Shown here piece after piece: positions 11,800 through 26,362 of a stretch of 64,000 nt of DNA. The translations under genes and the position numbers were made by a program. Source of the stretch: Marsupella aquatica (lineage: Eukaryota; Marchantiophyta); assembly GCA_973895155.1 (NCBI GenBank), contig OZ316891.1, positions 3,906,001 through 3,970,000 of the forward strand. The letters are read 5' to 3'. The notes under the pieces were generated by a model that saw only the letters and a list, made by a program, of their open reading frames with translations, searched no databases and was not told the DNA's origin. Position 1 is the stretch's first letter. Each line of letters opens with the position of its first letter.

Positions 11800-14700
11800 T
11801 TACCTATATTTGTGAGCTGGTAAGGGTGTATTTTTTTAGGACCTTGCACATTCAAGACAACCTTTATTTATTTATTTATTTATATATGGAGAACCAAAAC
11901 CCCAAAGTTACAATTGCGTTTTGAACCAAAACATCCTGGCTAGTTGGCAGAACTTTGAATAGTTGGCAGAACTTTGAACCATAAGGATACACCCAACAAT
12001 ATGATCATAATCAAATTTATACTGTCTTAAACTTGGCTTCAATTCTCAGCAATAATGTAAACTCAAGTACGTAGCAAGTCAATCATCAATATTAATTAAT
12101 GAAGACATAAAGCATAAGATGATCAAATACAAGAATGAAGAGATTTTGGTCAATGCCCATGCAATCCAAACATCCATTAAACGCAAGGGGTTGTTGCAGA
12201 TGTCTTGTTATCATAGAATATTTATTGTGTCAAAACCATTATTTGTCCAAAGATGTGTGTTATTAATTTGTTGAAGTTGCATGTTGTTCAAGCAAGGGCA
12301 ACCCCTACGCTACATAGAACTTGCCATTATGGCAACATTTTTGTTTTAAAATTGTTGTATTAGCTATCATTATTGTTAGTGCAATTGTGTTGTCTTTACA
12401 AAAATCTTGTTATCAGAGAACATTATTTTGTCTGTCAAAAGCCATTATCTCTTCAAAAATATTATCATTGCACAAAGTATGTGTAAAGATATGTTGTAGA
12501 AATCATACAATAGTGGAGGGTGTAAGGTGCAAATGGGTACAAGGGAGAATTGGGTGCTTCTGGCGAGAGTTTTGCCAAAAAGTGGTAAAAAATGTTAGAA
12601 TGTACAGTTTTAGGGGAAAAAAGAATTAAATATTTTAGGCTAGCAATTTCACCAAGTCAAATAAAGTGCCCTTTAATTTAACAAAATCAAATCATGGTTA
12701 TCGGCCAAAATTCTATGTAGTACGAGTGTGCGACTGTTCATTTCTCTTTCAAACAAACATGGATCCTTTTGACCCCCTTAATGTACACTCATTTATTAAG
12801 TGGCAAAGAAACCATACAACCCTACATTTGAGTATTGATCGATCAATCGCAAGTTTGATACTAGTCTCAAAGATTGCACTAGATCCTTTTTAAAAATTGA
12901 AGTAAGAAAATGATATTGGTATCGCCTTTTCTATTCAAGTACACTTCTGAGAAGGTGTTAATGTTTTGTGAGGCCGTTCTCAAATGCGGACCCAACTTTA
13001 GTGTTCTTGAAAAACTTTTGATACTGGTTCTTGAGAATAGTAAGCTCTGAAAAACATGTTGGGTGTCTAGTTACGGACCCCACTAGAGGTACCTTCCAAA
13101 ATTCCTGACTCCACAGCACGCCACATCATCATGGCGCGCTGCAAATAGGAACGGATTGGTTTCCACAATGAAATTATGCCAACATTCGTGTTTGCGGCAA
13201 GATTTTGGTAAAATTGAGGACGCCATGCCGTAAACCTTGATGAAAAAAGTTATCAAAAATAATTGTTTTACTTACCCTGAGTAGGCTTTCAACTCAATTT
13301 TATTTACCCCGCTTAACTAACTGCCCACCCTTTTTTTTGAATTGTAATTCAATTGTAATTAAAGTAATGAAGCAACACTTTAATTACAACGGCAATTAAG
13401 AATCTTGAGCATGGCAATTAAGAATCCTGTTTCTGCAGCGCCAAAAGGTCATTTCTGTTTAGCACTCCTTCTCTAGCAATCTGTCTTTTGGCATTGTTGT
13501 TTCCTCGTGTCGTGCTCGTGGACAGAAGAATTATATGACAAACAGATTCAGCTTGTGAAGTAGGCAATTACTGAGCAGGAAATACCAAACATTGCTCCAC
13601 AACTTGATGCAGCTTAGTGAGCGTTGCCCTACTTTTCTTGGAGTGGAGATCTGAATTGGTAACAAACAAAAGAACATAACAATTTCATAAGGACGAAACG
13701 AGCACACTGACTGCACGTACCATTGCTCTTGTGGGTTCTTACAGATCCAATCTATTACTGACCCAGGCTCGTATTTCAGGAGTTCATAAAGGAGGCAGCT
13801 TGATCAAAGACTAGTCTACATGTAGGACTTCAAATTGTATCTCCATATCTGGTTTTTGAAAGGGAAGAGCTAACCCAGTGCTCCATTGCACCAGACAGAG
13901 CTTGGCTTGATTTGGCAGTAAGAAATACTATCTAGCAATTGATAGACCAGGGCTCTACAAGTTTCTACGAGCACAGTCGATGCCTTTTCATGATCAAATT
14001 GAAAATATTAGAAGTAAAGCTAATTTGAGAGATCACTTGATAAGGACGCAGATCATTATTGGAGCAAAAAGAAACAACGACTCTGTCAAACGCATTGACC
14101 CTCAAGAGGCTCGTTTGCAAGAGGCTCCAGAAGAGGCTGTGGTAAAAAGGATTATGTTTAAAGAGACGTTCAGATATGGATAAAGGATTTTGATGAAATC
14201 ATCCGAGAGTTCCAGGGTGAGAGGTCAATGTGGTTATTGTGAGGAAGAAGGAACGAAAACTAAGAGATGAGGAACTTGGGGCGGAGGAGTAGGTTTGGCT
14301 GCTGAAAGGCGAATAAGATTGAAAGGTTCAGGTGACGATTAGAGCTATTTGGGAGACAGTAGCGGGAATGCATTTGTTGAAGTTCAGGAGAGAAACGGTC
14401 GAATGTGACTTCTGTGATGAGAAGAATTGGATTGAAAACTGATAGAGAATGTGAATGGGTCGTAAGGAATCGGGAAGTGTAATGGAGAAGATAGGGGTCC
14501 ACGAACTAATTGCATGTATTAAGTTTTCTTATTTACCATTTTGTAAAAGATCTTATGCTTAGAACCAGATTTTCTAAGAGGCTTGTCCCCTCTCAACAAT
14601 TTTTCAAGTTCCTTGGGTTTCCCTGTGCCTAAGTTTCTAGATTTCTCTAGATAAATTGGGTAGAATGACATTTTTTTGTAAGAGCTCCTAAGCACTTTTG

Positions 14701-17700
14701 GTATCAAGAAATTGATGTGATCTATTCTAGATATGGACAACAACATCATAGTAATTAAGGCAAGATTAAAGGACAAGGCAAGGCTAAATCAATTAATTCT
14801 CAAAACTAAACCAGGAGAATGACATCAACTGGTCTCTATGATGACATTCAATGTGGGCAAACCTCTTTCACATTTGTGCTTAGTCCATGCACTAAAAATT
14901 ATCACAATTAACAAGATGACCATTATCAACTAAGTCTTTCTTGAACCAAACTACGGGGTATTGGGTTGAGAAGAATACTTTTATATTTCTATAAAAGAAC
15001 ATTAGCATTTTAAAAATCTAATTTTGAGAGATATAAGTAAATATAGGGTTTTAGAAATAAAATTTAGGAATAATTTTAGAAAAATCCAAAAAGATAAGGG
15101 TAGAAAATTATGTTAAAAACGTTTTCCTTATTTTTAGGTTGTTTAATAGCTAAAAACCTGGAGCATGTTATAAGACCCCCTTTAGAGTGAGGCCCTCAAG
15201 ATCTTTTAAATCTAATTTTGAGAAACTTATAAGATTGAACATTAAGGTATTTTTAATCAAAGTTTTGGAATATTCAAGCTGAATAGGGGTTGGATTTTTA
15301 TTATTATTATTTACATTTTAGAGGGTGCAAAGCCTAAGAATGTCGTAGGTGATGGGGAGGCCTCCATATAGTGAGACCCTCGAGGTCCAACCTTGGAAGC
15401 TCGGGTGGAAGCTTTGAGCAAGCACATGGTTGAGAGTTGTTTTTTCTTTTAAAACTGTCTTTTGTCTACTAGAGAGGATGCGCTTGAGGATGCACTCTTT
15501 CATAAGAACATAATATCACACAAATGATTAGATATGATGAACAAATCAACCCAGATTGTACATTGCTGTAAAACAAAAGAATGTTAGGCAAGAATGTGCC
15601 CACCTTTCAGATGCAACAACAAGCTTCCCAATGATCCTATCATGTCAACCAAAAGTACCAAAAAGGGAACGGGATGGAGTGACCTGCAGCTGCCAAGATT
15701 GGTTGACCACGATTGACTGAGTTTTGGTCAAGTCCATGCCAGCAGGCTTTGTTTGTCTACCATGGTTTTGTGGACAACATCCACGTCAATCTGGGATTTT
15801 AGTTCCTCTTGGTTGGTCCCCAAATTGATAACTATTCAATTTTTGATTAGTGAAGCAAAGAGTCGGGACTCTTTGTTCTATTTAAGACTCTCCATTCAAC
15901 TTCTATGCCACATAAATACCATCCTTTATATTTAAGATACAAACCAGCTACTTACTTGTAGCGGTCCATGGGGATAGACAATTATGACTAAATAGAATAC
16001 ATTTTAAAGAAAATTTTAATGTTAGTAGTGATGTGAAAAAAGACATTATTGTGTATTGTTCTCACATGAATACTGGAATAGATGATATGATCAAGATATA
16101 AAATTTTCTAAAAATATTCTTATCTAAAAAGTTATATTTTTGTTTTTCCCAACCTACCCTACCTAGATGTATTTTTCACCCATTTGATATTTATTTTATT
16201 AATTGATTCAAAAGTGCATTATAAAAAGATCTATTTTTATTCTATTTATTGTTTCAATTTAATTTTTATTTTCAACTATTCAAGTAACGGTAATCTAAAA
16301 ATTAGTCCGTGGACCCCTTGTTGATCCAAGGAATGTGTGTAAAATTTTATTTTCTTTGAACAAAGAAATGAATTTTTTATTTATGCAAAATAGTTTTTTT
16401 ATGCCACCTATAGACTATAGCAGGAGCTACTTATTTGTAACATGCCGACTAGCTATGGCATAGTAGCAAGCCAAATTATATCAACATTACAAATATTAAA
16501 AATACAATTGTCATGAAATACAAACAACCATGATTGAATTGTGCATAAAACAGTTGTTCAAGACATATTATCTTTTGATATTTCTATTACTTGTATTCGA
16601 AGTAGTCATAATATAATATGTGAAAATGTTTAATTAATGTTGAAGATATTTTTGAAATATAATCAATGGTCCTTTTCAAGACAAGTGAATTGATCTCATT
16701 ATCTTTAGTAATTCTTATTGTATATTAGATAGTTGAATATTGGGTGAATACCCTGCTGGCCATTGATATTGTGTGACATGGTTTCTTCATCCATTTGTTA
16801 GAAAGAATTCAGATCAGAGGTGCATTTTTGTAGTTAGGATGTGTATTTCTCGTGCAATAATTGTTTGTCTTATAGGTTAGGTCTTTAGTTGATTTGATCG
16901 AGCACCCTTTTCAATTGCCCCTCATTTTCCTCAATCTCAAGGGTAGGGTTGGGAGTTCACCTTCCAGAAGGTGAGCTGTTGGTTAGAGTACAGCAGGTAT
17001 GTTGACTCCTCTATTGTCACGGTTAGAGAAAGTCGTCTCCTTGTTCAACTACTTGGATCCTCTTGGATTTGATTGGCCATCCCAATCCTAGGTCATCTGA
17101 TGTTGTAAGAATAAGAAACATTGTAGTGAGTGGAAGCTTGGTTATGTAGGCTTGCAAGGAAATCTCAACCAGGCATGAGTGGTGCCCGGAGTGGTGCAGG
17201 GGTAGATTTTTTCAATCTAAACTTTCAGAAACTTTCAGAAAAACTAAAACTTTGCAAGACAAGTAAAAAGGAGTACGAAAAGTATATCTGCCTTATTGGA
17301 GTGCTCATTCATAATTACATTATCATCATTCATTGCTTTTTGAACATTTGTTGCTGATTGCTGATAATTCACGGGCTGTTTACAGGCCACTTATAGGTCA
17401 CTTAAATCTCAAGAGGTACACTGGTAAATTGTTGATATCTTCTAGCTTCTACTATAGCTTGGTCTAATTATTAGTTAATGTCATCTAGGTTGGTCTAATC
17501 ATAACCAGCTAGTAGAGCAAGCATAGAGCACTACTAGTACTCATCACATCTGGAACTCCAAGTGGATCTGAGAGTGTGAATTTATGTTAATGATGAAGCA
17601 TATTTGAATGTATTCATCTCCATTTATGTGAAAATATGGGAACTAATTATACTAATACTCAACACATTTTGAAGTGCAACTAAATATGAAGGTGACTTTA

Positions 17701-20140
17701 CTAGAATTCAGGGCACTAGGGAATGTTGCAAAAATGAAGTCAGCCTCTAATAGGCACTGACAATGATTAGCTTGTTGACGTGGATTTGTTGAAAGGAAGT
17801 TTTCAAGAACCACTGTATAAATCAAATATCTAACTACTATGAGTGTCAATTAATCCATTATCTCTTACCTTGATAGTTGGATTACAACGCATCAATGCTT
17901 TGGAAGAGAAACTACAATACAATTCACATTTATTGCTAATCGGTGATACAAATATGGTCATTCTATACAACTCAACTCTCTTAAAAATTGCAAAAAATAA
18001 TCATTATAATAATAGTCTAACAACAACAAATAGCTCAATGAGAATGTGATAGCACAATCATGTGTTATTTTATGTGACTTTAATTCAAAATAACTATAAA
18101 GCAATCATAAATTTTTTATAAATTGAGACATCATGCTAAGACTAAACATCAAACCTACTTTTGTTTTGTGACATTAGCTAAATTTTTGAAAAGCTAAGAA
18201 TGTCAAAATGTTTCCATCATGTTCACTGGACACACACACCTGAGACACGAGTAAACCTATTGGTCTAGATCTTTTTAAATTTTGTGTTTCTCTGCTTTGA
18301 TTTGATAACTGAACATTGTAGTTTTGTGCAGAGCTTTTTGAAAAGTGGAAATAAGTCTCAAATTGCAGTACATAGAAAACAACAAGTGAACAGTAGGAAA
18401 CAACCCAGTAGGAAACAACAAGTGATCCTCTAGACAAGTGCACCCGAGCCTGGTGCGATTGCAGCTGTCTGACTCAGAAAGTTAATGCTCTTTTGGACTC
18501 TTGTAATTATCTTGGTGGCCAAAGAATTCTATCAAAGTCTCCAAACTAATTCTGTAAATTAAACTTCCGTAACTAAGAATTGTATACTCGATAGCGCTTC
18601 TTATCCATTGGTCCACAATGAATGAGCATTATAATTGCAGACTAAGACCAAGCCTATGCACTATAACTTGTGCAGGCCCAGCTTAATTATGTGAGTACCA
18701 CCATCCAAATTGAAAAACTCTCATGTCTTCATCTTAGAAAAGCTTCCATCTTTGACTCTTTGATCTGAATAGGATAAGCAAGAAGTGACGGGCATGACAA
18801 AGAATCAAGCACCTGATCAAGCAGCTCCGTGACATGTAGCCACAATTTCTTATGACATCTCTCGCTCCAACCGCTTGTCACAAAATGAGACACATCGAGC
18901 TGAACAATGAGGCTGCCAATGTTTTGAATGCACATCCTGTCTTCAGGAAATCCTTCATGACAAGCCCTCGTTGATTCTCCTGTGGACTTACAAGAGCAAT
19001 CTCGTATCCATCACAAATCCATCTATTTGCTTGGTACAAATGACAAAATTTGTTGGCTTCAACATATCCTACTATATAACCAAACAAAATTTGTAAGACA
19101 AAGAAACAATTTTGCAGAGCTCATTCAATTCTCTATATCTCTTGGATGGTTGATCATTGGTTGAAAGTTTAGACACAATGGTCCTGTTCTCAAAGGCTCC
19201 TCATTGCATACTAACTGATTCCAACCCGAAGGTCATTATCAAACCACGTGATGCTAAGGGAGGAGGGTCCTTAGCTTCTTTTGTTCCGGCGGTTTTGTTT
19301 GGGTGGTTACAAGGATATGGTTACTTTTAATGTTGAACACTATTTATTTTTATAAAAAGAAATCTACAAATGTAAGTAAAGCGATTATGGGTGAATGTTT
19401 TTAATCTTGTCCTTTCCCTGGGCCCTCAACTTACCTAATCCCGGAAACACGTGCACCCGCTTGAAGGGTATTTTTAATCCATTTCCAGCTGATAATTATA
19501 ATTCAATTAGAACCAACCAACCCGCAACTTTATACAAATTCGGGTTTATAAGGAAGAAGGGTATTTCCAAAACCGTGGCATATTAACTCAGCCGAAGGGG
19601 TCCTATAATGTATGTGACACGCGTCATTGTATAAGGGGCCATGTGGCAAGGTCTCAATCATTGGAACATGTGTCTCGATCGAGTGAGTCACTCTATTAGT
19701 ATCTAGACTCATATCTTAGCTTGATTATCTGGTCTGTAATCCCGTTTGTAATTATAGTCTCTCCAATGTAGAGTGCACGCTTGGTGCAAGCAGTGTCATG
19801 CTTGTGGGGATGTTGCCACTGCCCACCTATTGCCTACCGATCCATGTCTTGTTTGTAGTCTTGCCTATACTAGTGTGGATGGACATTTTGTTTGGATTAC
19901 CTCGTTTGGAGCTTATTCCCGAATTTTTGCAATCTTTTTGTGAAGAAACCTAGTTTCTGCACAAATTCTAAGTGTTTGACGCAAATTACAAAGTTAAATC
20001 TCCTTCTATTTTATTTAAAATGATAGAGACCTCAAAAATATCTGAAACTTGGGCAGAAAATGGAATGGACATAGGAGATTATCCTGGCAAGATGTGAGCT
20101 TCATCGGAGCAGCGGTTAAGAAATTATGATTTTTTCAAAG
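11800..20140. other. Gene-poor AT-rich DNA
   Basis: Open frames here are short and match no family I know. A tattta run lies at about 11865-11883. Small repeat fragments occur at 15170-15390 (separate entry). No RNA gene was recognised by eye. Confidence 0.5.
15170..15390. repeat. Fragment of a second small repeat family
   Basis: Contains two ends of similar form, agtgaggccctcaag (about 15187) and agtgagaccctcgag (about 15369). The right part (ggtgatggggaggcctcc) is a reverse-orientation relative of about 2527-2700. The end motif resembles the terminal repeat of the MITE family in this window, so it may be a distant relative. Its boundaries are not resolved. Confidence 0.4.
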
Positions 20141-20167
20141 TTATTAAGTCTTTATCTGCAGTATTGT

Positions 20168-20326
20168 TTTCGAACGCTTTCTGAAAGCGTCCACCAAAAT
20201 TATAACGCTTCTGAAAGCGTCCGACTTCAAGACTTGACGCCTTGGAAAGCGTCCCTGACCCCGATGAAAAAGTATGGACGCTTTTGAAAGCGTCCCCAGT
20301 ACTCTGACGTTTTGCAAAACGTCCAT
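20168..20326. repeat. Array of spaced short palindromes, cluster 1
   Basis: About five imperfect inverted repeats of the type gacgctt-n(2-5)-aagcgtcc, each able to form a short hairpin, separated by unrelated spacers of roughly 10-25 bases. One is gacgttttgcaaaacgtcc. Downstream sequence (gacacttgg, cactcagaaaagtctgag) matches sequence after the larger cluster at 50745-51465, so both belong to one dispersed repeat family. Confidence 0.8.
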
Positions 20327-21013
20327 GTACTTAGTTTCCGACACTTGGAAAAATCTGTGTTAAATTGCATTTACACCCAACAACACTTTTGTCCAATTTC
20401 TTTGAAGCACTTAGACCACTCAGAAAAGTCTGAGATTTTTTTTGCTTGCAGATTGAAGGTAGTACAAGCCATTGTAGGAAAATCAACATTTTGGGTGTTA
20501 GTTATTAGGAATTAAAAATAGAGAAATCTAGTCAAATCTTATATTCTATCAGAAAAGTTTAATGACACTTAGCCATTTCAACACTTAGACTTAGTTTTTA
20601 TTGGAACTTAGTATTAGAATTATATTCTGTCAAGTTTTGTTAGTCTAAAAAGGGTATACCTTTCCATACCTCCTTTATGTTAGGCCTCCAAACCTATAAA
20701 GTCTTTTAGAGATACTCCATGGGAGAGAATCTTATTCAGTGTGGAATTTGCTGATTAATTCTCCTCCTTCCATTGTAACAAGACATTGAGAGTCAAGGTC
20801 TTTTATGGAAGTAAAGCTTGATTCTGAAGTATGATTAAATTCATGACACATTTGTGATGATTGAGTTTAATAATTAACTTCTGAGATTTACATCGAATTC
20901 ACTGCTAAGCTTGCTCGCTGTGACGAGATTTGTTAGCCAGTTCGAGGATGAATGTTGTTTGTGAGAGGCAAAATTCCTTTCTCAGAGTAATTAGTACCGA
21001 TTACTATATTCAG

Positions 21014-21258
21014 CTCGGGGGGGTCACTTCCATGGAAGTGGCATATCATGTGCGACGAAGTATAGGGCCATTTAAATGGTTTTGGCGGAAGACTTATTAA
21101 GTCTTCTATGTAAATATAGGGTTGTTTAATTGCAAAATGCATACGTGTCATCACATGATTGGTGCCGTACAACTTTCTAGAAAGTGACTTAGGGGGGTCA
21201 TAAATGACCCAAACCGTCGCACGTGATGTATGACCCTTCATATAGTGACCCCCCCGAG
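21014..21258 (+). mobile_element. MITE, subfamily B copy
   Basis: A 245-base element with perfect 15-base terminal inverted repeats: ctcgggggggtcact on the left and its complement on the right. It has the same palindrome near the left end (cacttccatggaagtg) and the same ccatttaaatgg core as the 232 and 26950 copies, but a shorter and different interior. No 8-base target duplication is seen (atattcag before, tgcactgg after), which may reflect divergence or rearrangement. It sits inside the repeat family that carries palindrome cluster 1. Confidence 0.8.
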
Positions 21259-21339
21259 TGCACTGGAATAAACTTTAGAATTTGACTTAGTCGAATACCA
21301 TACTTAGTCGAATCATGTTGACGGCATCTTAAAGTTTAT

Positions 21340-24300
21340 CATTGTATTTGTAACCAGAAAATTACCTTGGGTTTGGTGAGCAGAATTCTCACAATCAGCA
21401 TTATTATAGGTTAGAGAGAAAGGTTGATTGAAGAATGATAGCAAGTTACCATTCTATACATGCTAAGACCAGAGTCCTTTCTTAAGGAGTGGCAATGTTA
21501 AAATGCTAATTAAAGCATCTCAGTCTAAACTTATTCTCTCCTATAACTCAGAAGACCATTTGTTGTTATTTTGATTAATTTGTTTACTTCTATTAGGAGT
21601 AAATGTGAATAATAGAGAGCAAGAGGCTCTAAAACTCTCAAAAAGATAAAAATGTTCAATTCAATCTAGTTCTGTTCTTAAAGGGATCGAAACTCGAGTC
21701 TTTAAGTGAAAAGAGACACTTTTGATTCTTCCATCTATACGACAACTAGTTTAGCCAAACTGGTAAAACATATCTAAACTGTGTGAGTGATTGTATGCCC
21801 CACTAGGCGCTGTATGCATCATTTTGGATCTTGTATGTTAGCCCTATCTTGGGTTTGCCTTATTATAATTCCACAATTAATGGGTTTTCAAATATAGATT
21901 TTATCAGTTTTATAAGTCACCTAAGGGTATAAAAAATTATCAAAAACTAATTTTTTACATGGAACAAGGGTAATGTATATGAAAGAAAAAATACTAACAA
22001 GGGGTAGGCAAGGGGGGTCCGGGCGCAGGGGGTACACTTAGTATACATAGAGTGAGGCCCCATGGTGTCCTTTGTATCAATAGGTTTGGATGAATTACTT
22101 TTAAGTATTATTACATTATGTTTTGACGGCAAGGTGTCCCTAAAATTACACAAAAATTGATGTAAACAAGATGGAGAGGAGGTTATTCAATGCACAAACA
22201 TGACGCATCTTGTTTCATGCAAATGTTGCTGATGTGACGCATCTTGGAGCCTGGAAATTTGCAAGGGACTTCTGGGGGGACTTCTCATGGGGGTCCGTAA
22301 TAAATGTAATGAAAATTCCCTAGAATTTGAGATGATTTAGTCTTTGTCCAAAGTTTTTAGTTGGTTTTGCACTCTGAAAAATAAATTTGAAAACATTGAA
22401 TTTATGCGGGATGAGAGTTGAAGAGTCTTAAATAGAACAAAAAGTCAGAACTCTGTGCTTGACCAATCATAAAAATTATTATCAATTTTGGGATCAAAAA
22501 TAAAATTTTGGACAGTCAGCCTTTATTCTTCTCAGAAAACAAAGCTCAAATCGACCTCCACATTCCAAAAAATGCTCAGTCCCATAGATTTTCGCAACCT
22601 AGATGGATCTCCAGGTTTTGTAAAAGTTAACTACAATAATACTATTTATTATCATCACTAAAATTGAAATTGTAAATGGGCAAGCACGGTCTATAGCATG
22701 TAATCTGTTAGTCCTAGACGGTAGTCTGTTCACTAGAGCCAGTTGCAAGAGAGTGTAGGAGCTATTTATTACTTGTTGCATTCACATGAAATCACACATC
22801 ACATTTGCTGTCAACGCTAATAAAGAGACTCAGATACTAGATACACTATCATGAACATAATTAGTATGTGTTCATTGAGATGCATCACCATTGGAAGACA
22901 TTGTAGAACTAAACTAAAATTCTTATATTCAACGTATTTACTTCTTTTGTATTCATCCAACATAGTTTCAGGCAATTTGGTGATTGTCTTTGTCTAAATA
23001 TATTGTAGCCAAGATTTGTATGGTCAAAGTTCTGTCCAAGAAATTTTTTGATTGGTTGGCTCAACTTTGACACATTTTGCCTAGAAAGTTTTTGCCTCAA
23101 CATTTGAGACAATTTGACTTTGTCATTCCTAACAAAAAATTGTTTGTTAATTAGCTCAATGTGACATAGTTTATCTCAGCATCTTTGACATTCTGAGTTT
23201 CTCAATTCAAATGCTACAAATTTTTCTTTGTGCAATGTCTGATTGATTTGATCCAGACTCATTTGAGCTCTCAACATCAACTGAAGACTATTAGCAATAT
23301 ATTTCTTAGAATCATTAGCATCTAAAATAATTAACAATCATTTGAGCTGAGCATCAAGATTGTCTTCAAAGAGAAACATATATTAAAGCCATTTAATCTA
23401 ACATTATTTAATGTAAAGTGAGATTTGTCTTTCTTGAACTTGAAATCACCTTCTGTCAAGACCATATGGACATATATAGGGAATGCAGTTGGGGTTGTTC
23501 AATTGGAATTGCAACAAACTAGCTTTAGACCATTTTGCAATTCATTGAAGAAAACAATGGGATCTATCACTTGTCTAACTAGGACATTGCATTAAGCTGA
23601 ATTCACTTACTCGGTTTCTAGAATTCAGTCTACCAAAATCTAGTCTCAATCTTATGACTATAACTATTTGACATATTGAATTCAAAATGTAGACTTTGAG
23701 CTGCCTCACTCAAAATGTAGACTTTGAGCTTAGGCTCTTTGAGTGTGCAGTGCTGAGGGAAAGAAAGATCTCCTGATAAAGTTTGTTATGGGCTGTGCTA
23801 AGAAGCAATAAGCTCCCCTAATGAGACACAGTCTTGATGGATAGTGAACTGATGGAACACAACTTACGATTGACGGCACATCAATGTGTGATAAACTAGG
23901 CGGTCAGAGTAGTTTTGTGATATTGATTGATTGTCACACAAGTAAAGTCCATAAGGACACTCATGTTCATTTGCCAGATCCATTCAAGCTTCCATTTCCA
24001 AACTTAAAGTCGGGATAGACACAAACGTTTGTAGGGACAACCCGGATGGACACAGCTTGTTGACACTGTAACACCAATCCCTAATGACACCCAAAATAAA
24101 TTACAGGTGTCTTATGAACGGAAGCTAACCGAGATTTAGACATTACGTTAAGTATATGTCTAGCTAACCTCCTCTGTTGCTCCTGCCTGGACAGACTACG
24201 GGAAGAAACAACCAAAAACCTCCTTCTCCTGGTCAGACAGCTCCTACATGTCACCATTGGAGCACAAGTGAAAAGCATGTTATACAAGCACAATATTAGG

Positions 24301-24476
24301 TTTATTTTGTGTCCATCCAGGTTGTGTTTGTCCATGGGGGCTTTTTCTCAAAGGCTTTAAGTTCTCCATTTCCTCCTCTTTCAAAGTCTAATTTATTTTC
24401 AAATTAATTAATGTTTTTGAAATGTTCCAATTATTTTCAATGTACATACAAAAATGAAAATGCAAAAGACAAAGAT
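21340..24476. other. AT-rich intergenic DNA
   Basis: No gene or RNA gene recognised. Open frames are short and lack family features. Confidence 0.5.
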
Positions 24477-24481
24477 GTAGT

Positions 24482-24620
24482 TGTTACAGTATACCAGTTA
24501 CGCCACCACGGGTTACTTCCTAACCTAGTTAGGAACCCTATGTAACCCGTTTACCACACATATATATATATGACCACTCAAGGGAGAAGAGGGGTAGAGT
24601 TGGAGGATTATTTCCTAGCA
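24482..24620 (+). repeat. 5' LTR of Copia 1
   Basis: Begins tgttacagtataccag and ends attatttcctagca. It differs from the 3' LTR by about seven substitutions and two small indels by eye (about 95% identity), so the insertion is not recent. Confidence 0.95.
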
Positions 24621-26362
24621 CGTTATCAGCACGACTCCGAGGCTGAGCAAGGAGAAAAGAAAAAAATTTAAAGGCTATGGCGAATCGAGCATAAGGACCA
24701 AAAGAGGAAATCAGTTTGAAGAACAAGAAACAGCAAGGAGAAGACCGGGAGATTGAAGAGAACATAGGATAAGGACATCAAGAAGCAAAATACAAAAAGG
24801 ATCGGAGCACAAACTCAAGGAAGAGAAATTGAAGAACGACTTCATAAGGACACATCAGAAAGCAAAAAGAGTCGATAAGGACACAGCAGGAATCCGAAAG
24901 AAATTCGAGAGAGAAGAGATCGAAGGCGCGAGAGTAAGGATCAAATAAGGATCGAGGATTGAGGATCAAATAAGGAAATCTCATAAGGAATCAAAACTGA
25001 AACGATCCATGCAGCATAAAGAATCAAAAAGTGAAGAACCGAAAGCGAAGCATCAGCATCAGGAGGCTAGGCCCTGTAAAAGGAAACGATCCAGCCCCCA
25101 TCAAGAATCACTCAGTGCAGAGAGAAAGCCAAAGATGAACATAGTCTAGGATTGGAATAGAGAACCAAAGATAATTTAAGCAGTGGCTCCGAAGATCATT
25201 GAAAGAGAGACATCAAGAGAGAGAAATAAAAAGGAGGCGAGTGCAGAAATTCAAAAGAGGGCGCAGCGAAAACGAAATTGAAATCAATAAGGACACTAAA
25301 GAATCCTGAAACAAAGAAGGAAAGAAAGATCGAGAGAGAAGCGAGAAGTAAAGCAGAGAAAAGGAACTAAGGAGAACTGATTCAAAAGCAAAAGAACAAT
25401 CCAGGCAGAAGCAAAGGAGATACAAAAGGCAGGGAGAGCCAACCCTGGAAGGAAGAAATCACCCTGCCAGAATACTCAAGAGATCAGAAAATTGAAGGCA
25501 AAAACAAATAGCCAGATTTAGAGGGGCGCAGCAGAAGGGCGACCAGCCAAATGAAGCATTGACAAAGAAGCAAAGACGAAAATCAGTGGATAAGGACTAT
25601 GGATCACTAAACCTGAGGAAAACAGAATGAGCGCTGCAGCAGAGATCGTAGAGGAGCTCGGAAGGAGGTCGTTGAAACCAAAATTTTGCAACATCAATCG
25701 AAAAACGTCAAGAAACCGCTGCTAAGTGCATAACCCTCTTTAATTGCAAAATCTATCAAAGAGATTTCAGATATAAAGGAAAAGTTGCACTTAACCATAA
25801 ACGCACATTTAAGTGCAAAATCCCTAAGCGCACAATCCGTCAAATAAATCTCACTTACAAAGGCAAATTTGCACTTAACCATAACTGCAAACCTTAAGCG
25901 CACACCCGGATAACCGCACAATCAATACAAAGAAAACACATAATACAAAGGAAAATGTGCAGTTAACCATAAACACACGAAAACTCGAACCTAATCGCAC
26001 ATTTACACAAAACAATTCCTTTACACTTGAGTTACATGCATAACCCAACCTAAAACGCATCCATAGTTAACGGGAAAGAAACTCTAAAAAGCAAAATTGC
26101 ATGCAAAACCTAACCTAAACACGCATTTAGGGATAACTAGAAAAGAACCCTAAAACGCAAAATGAAAAAGGAACCATCAACTCTTTTGATTTCCTAAAGC
26201 GCACCGCAACCCACAAAACGCAAGCACTAAGACATACATACCTCATAGAACTTGCATATCTAATAACCATTGCATAAGCTTAACCTTAAACCTAGAAACT
26301 TAACCCTCGGCTCAACCCTAAAACCAAAACCCGAAACCAAAACCCTAGAACCTGGCCAATAT

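Noticed and set aside
24538-26060. Minus-strand frames rich in Phe, Leu and Ser
   Set aside because: They are complements of the purine-rich leader of Copia 1, not genes.
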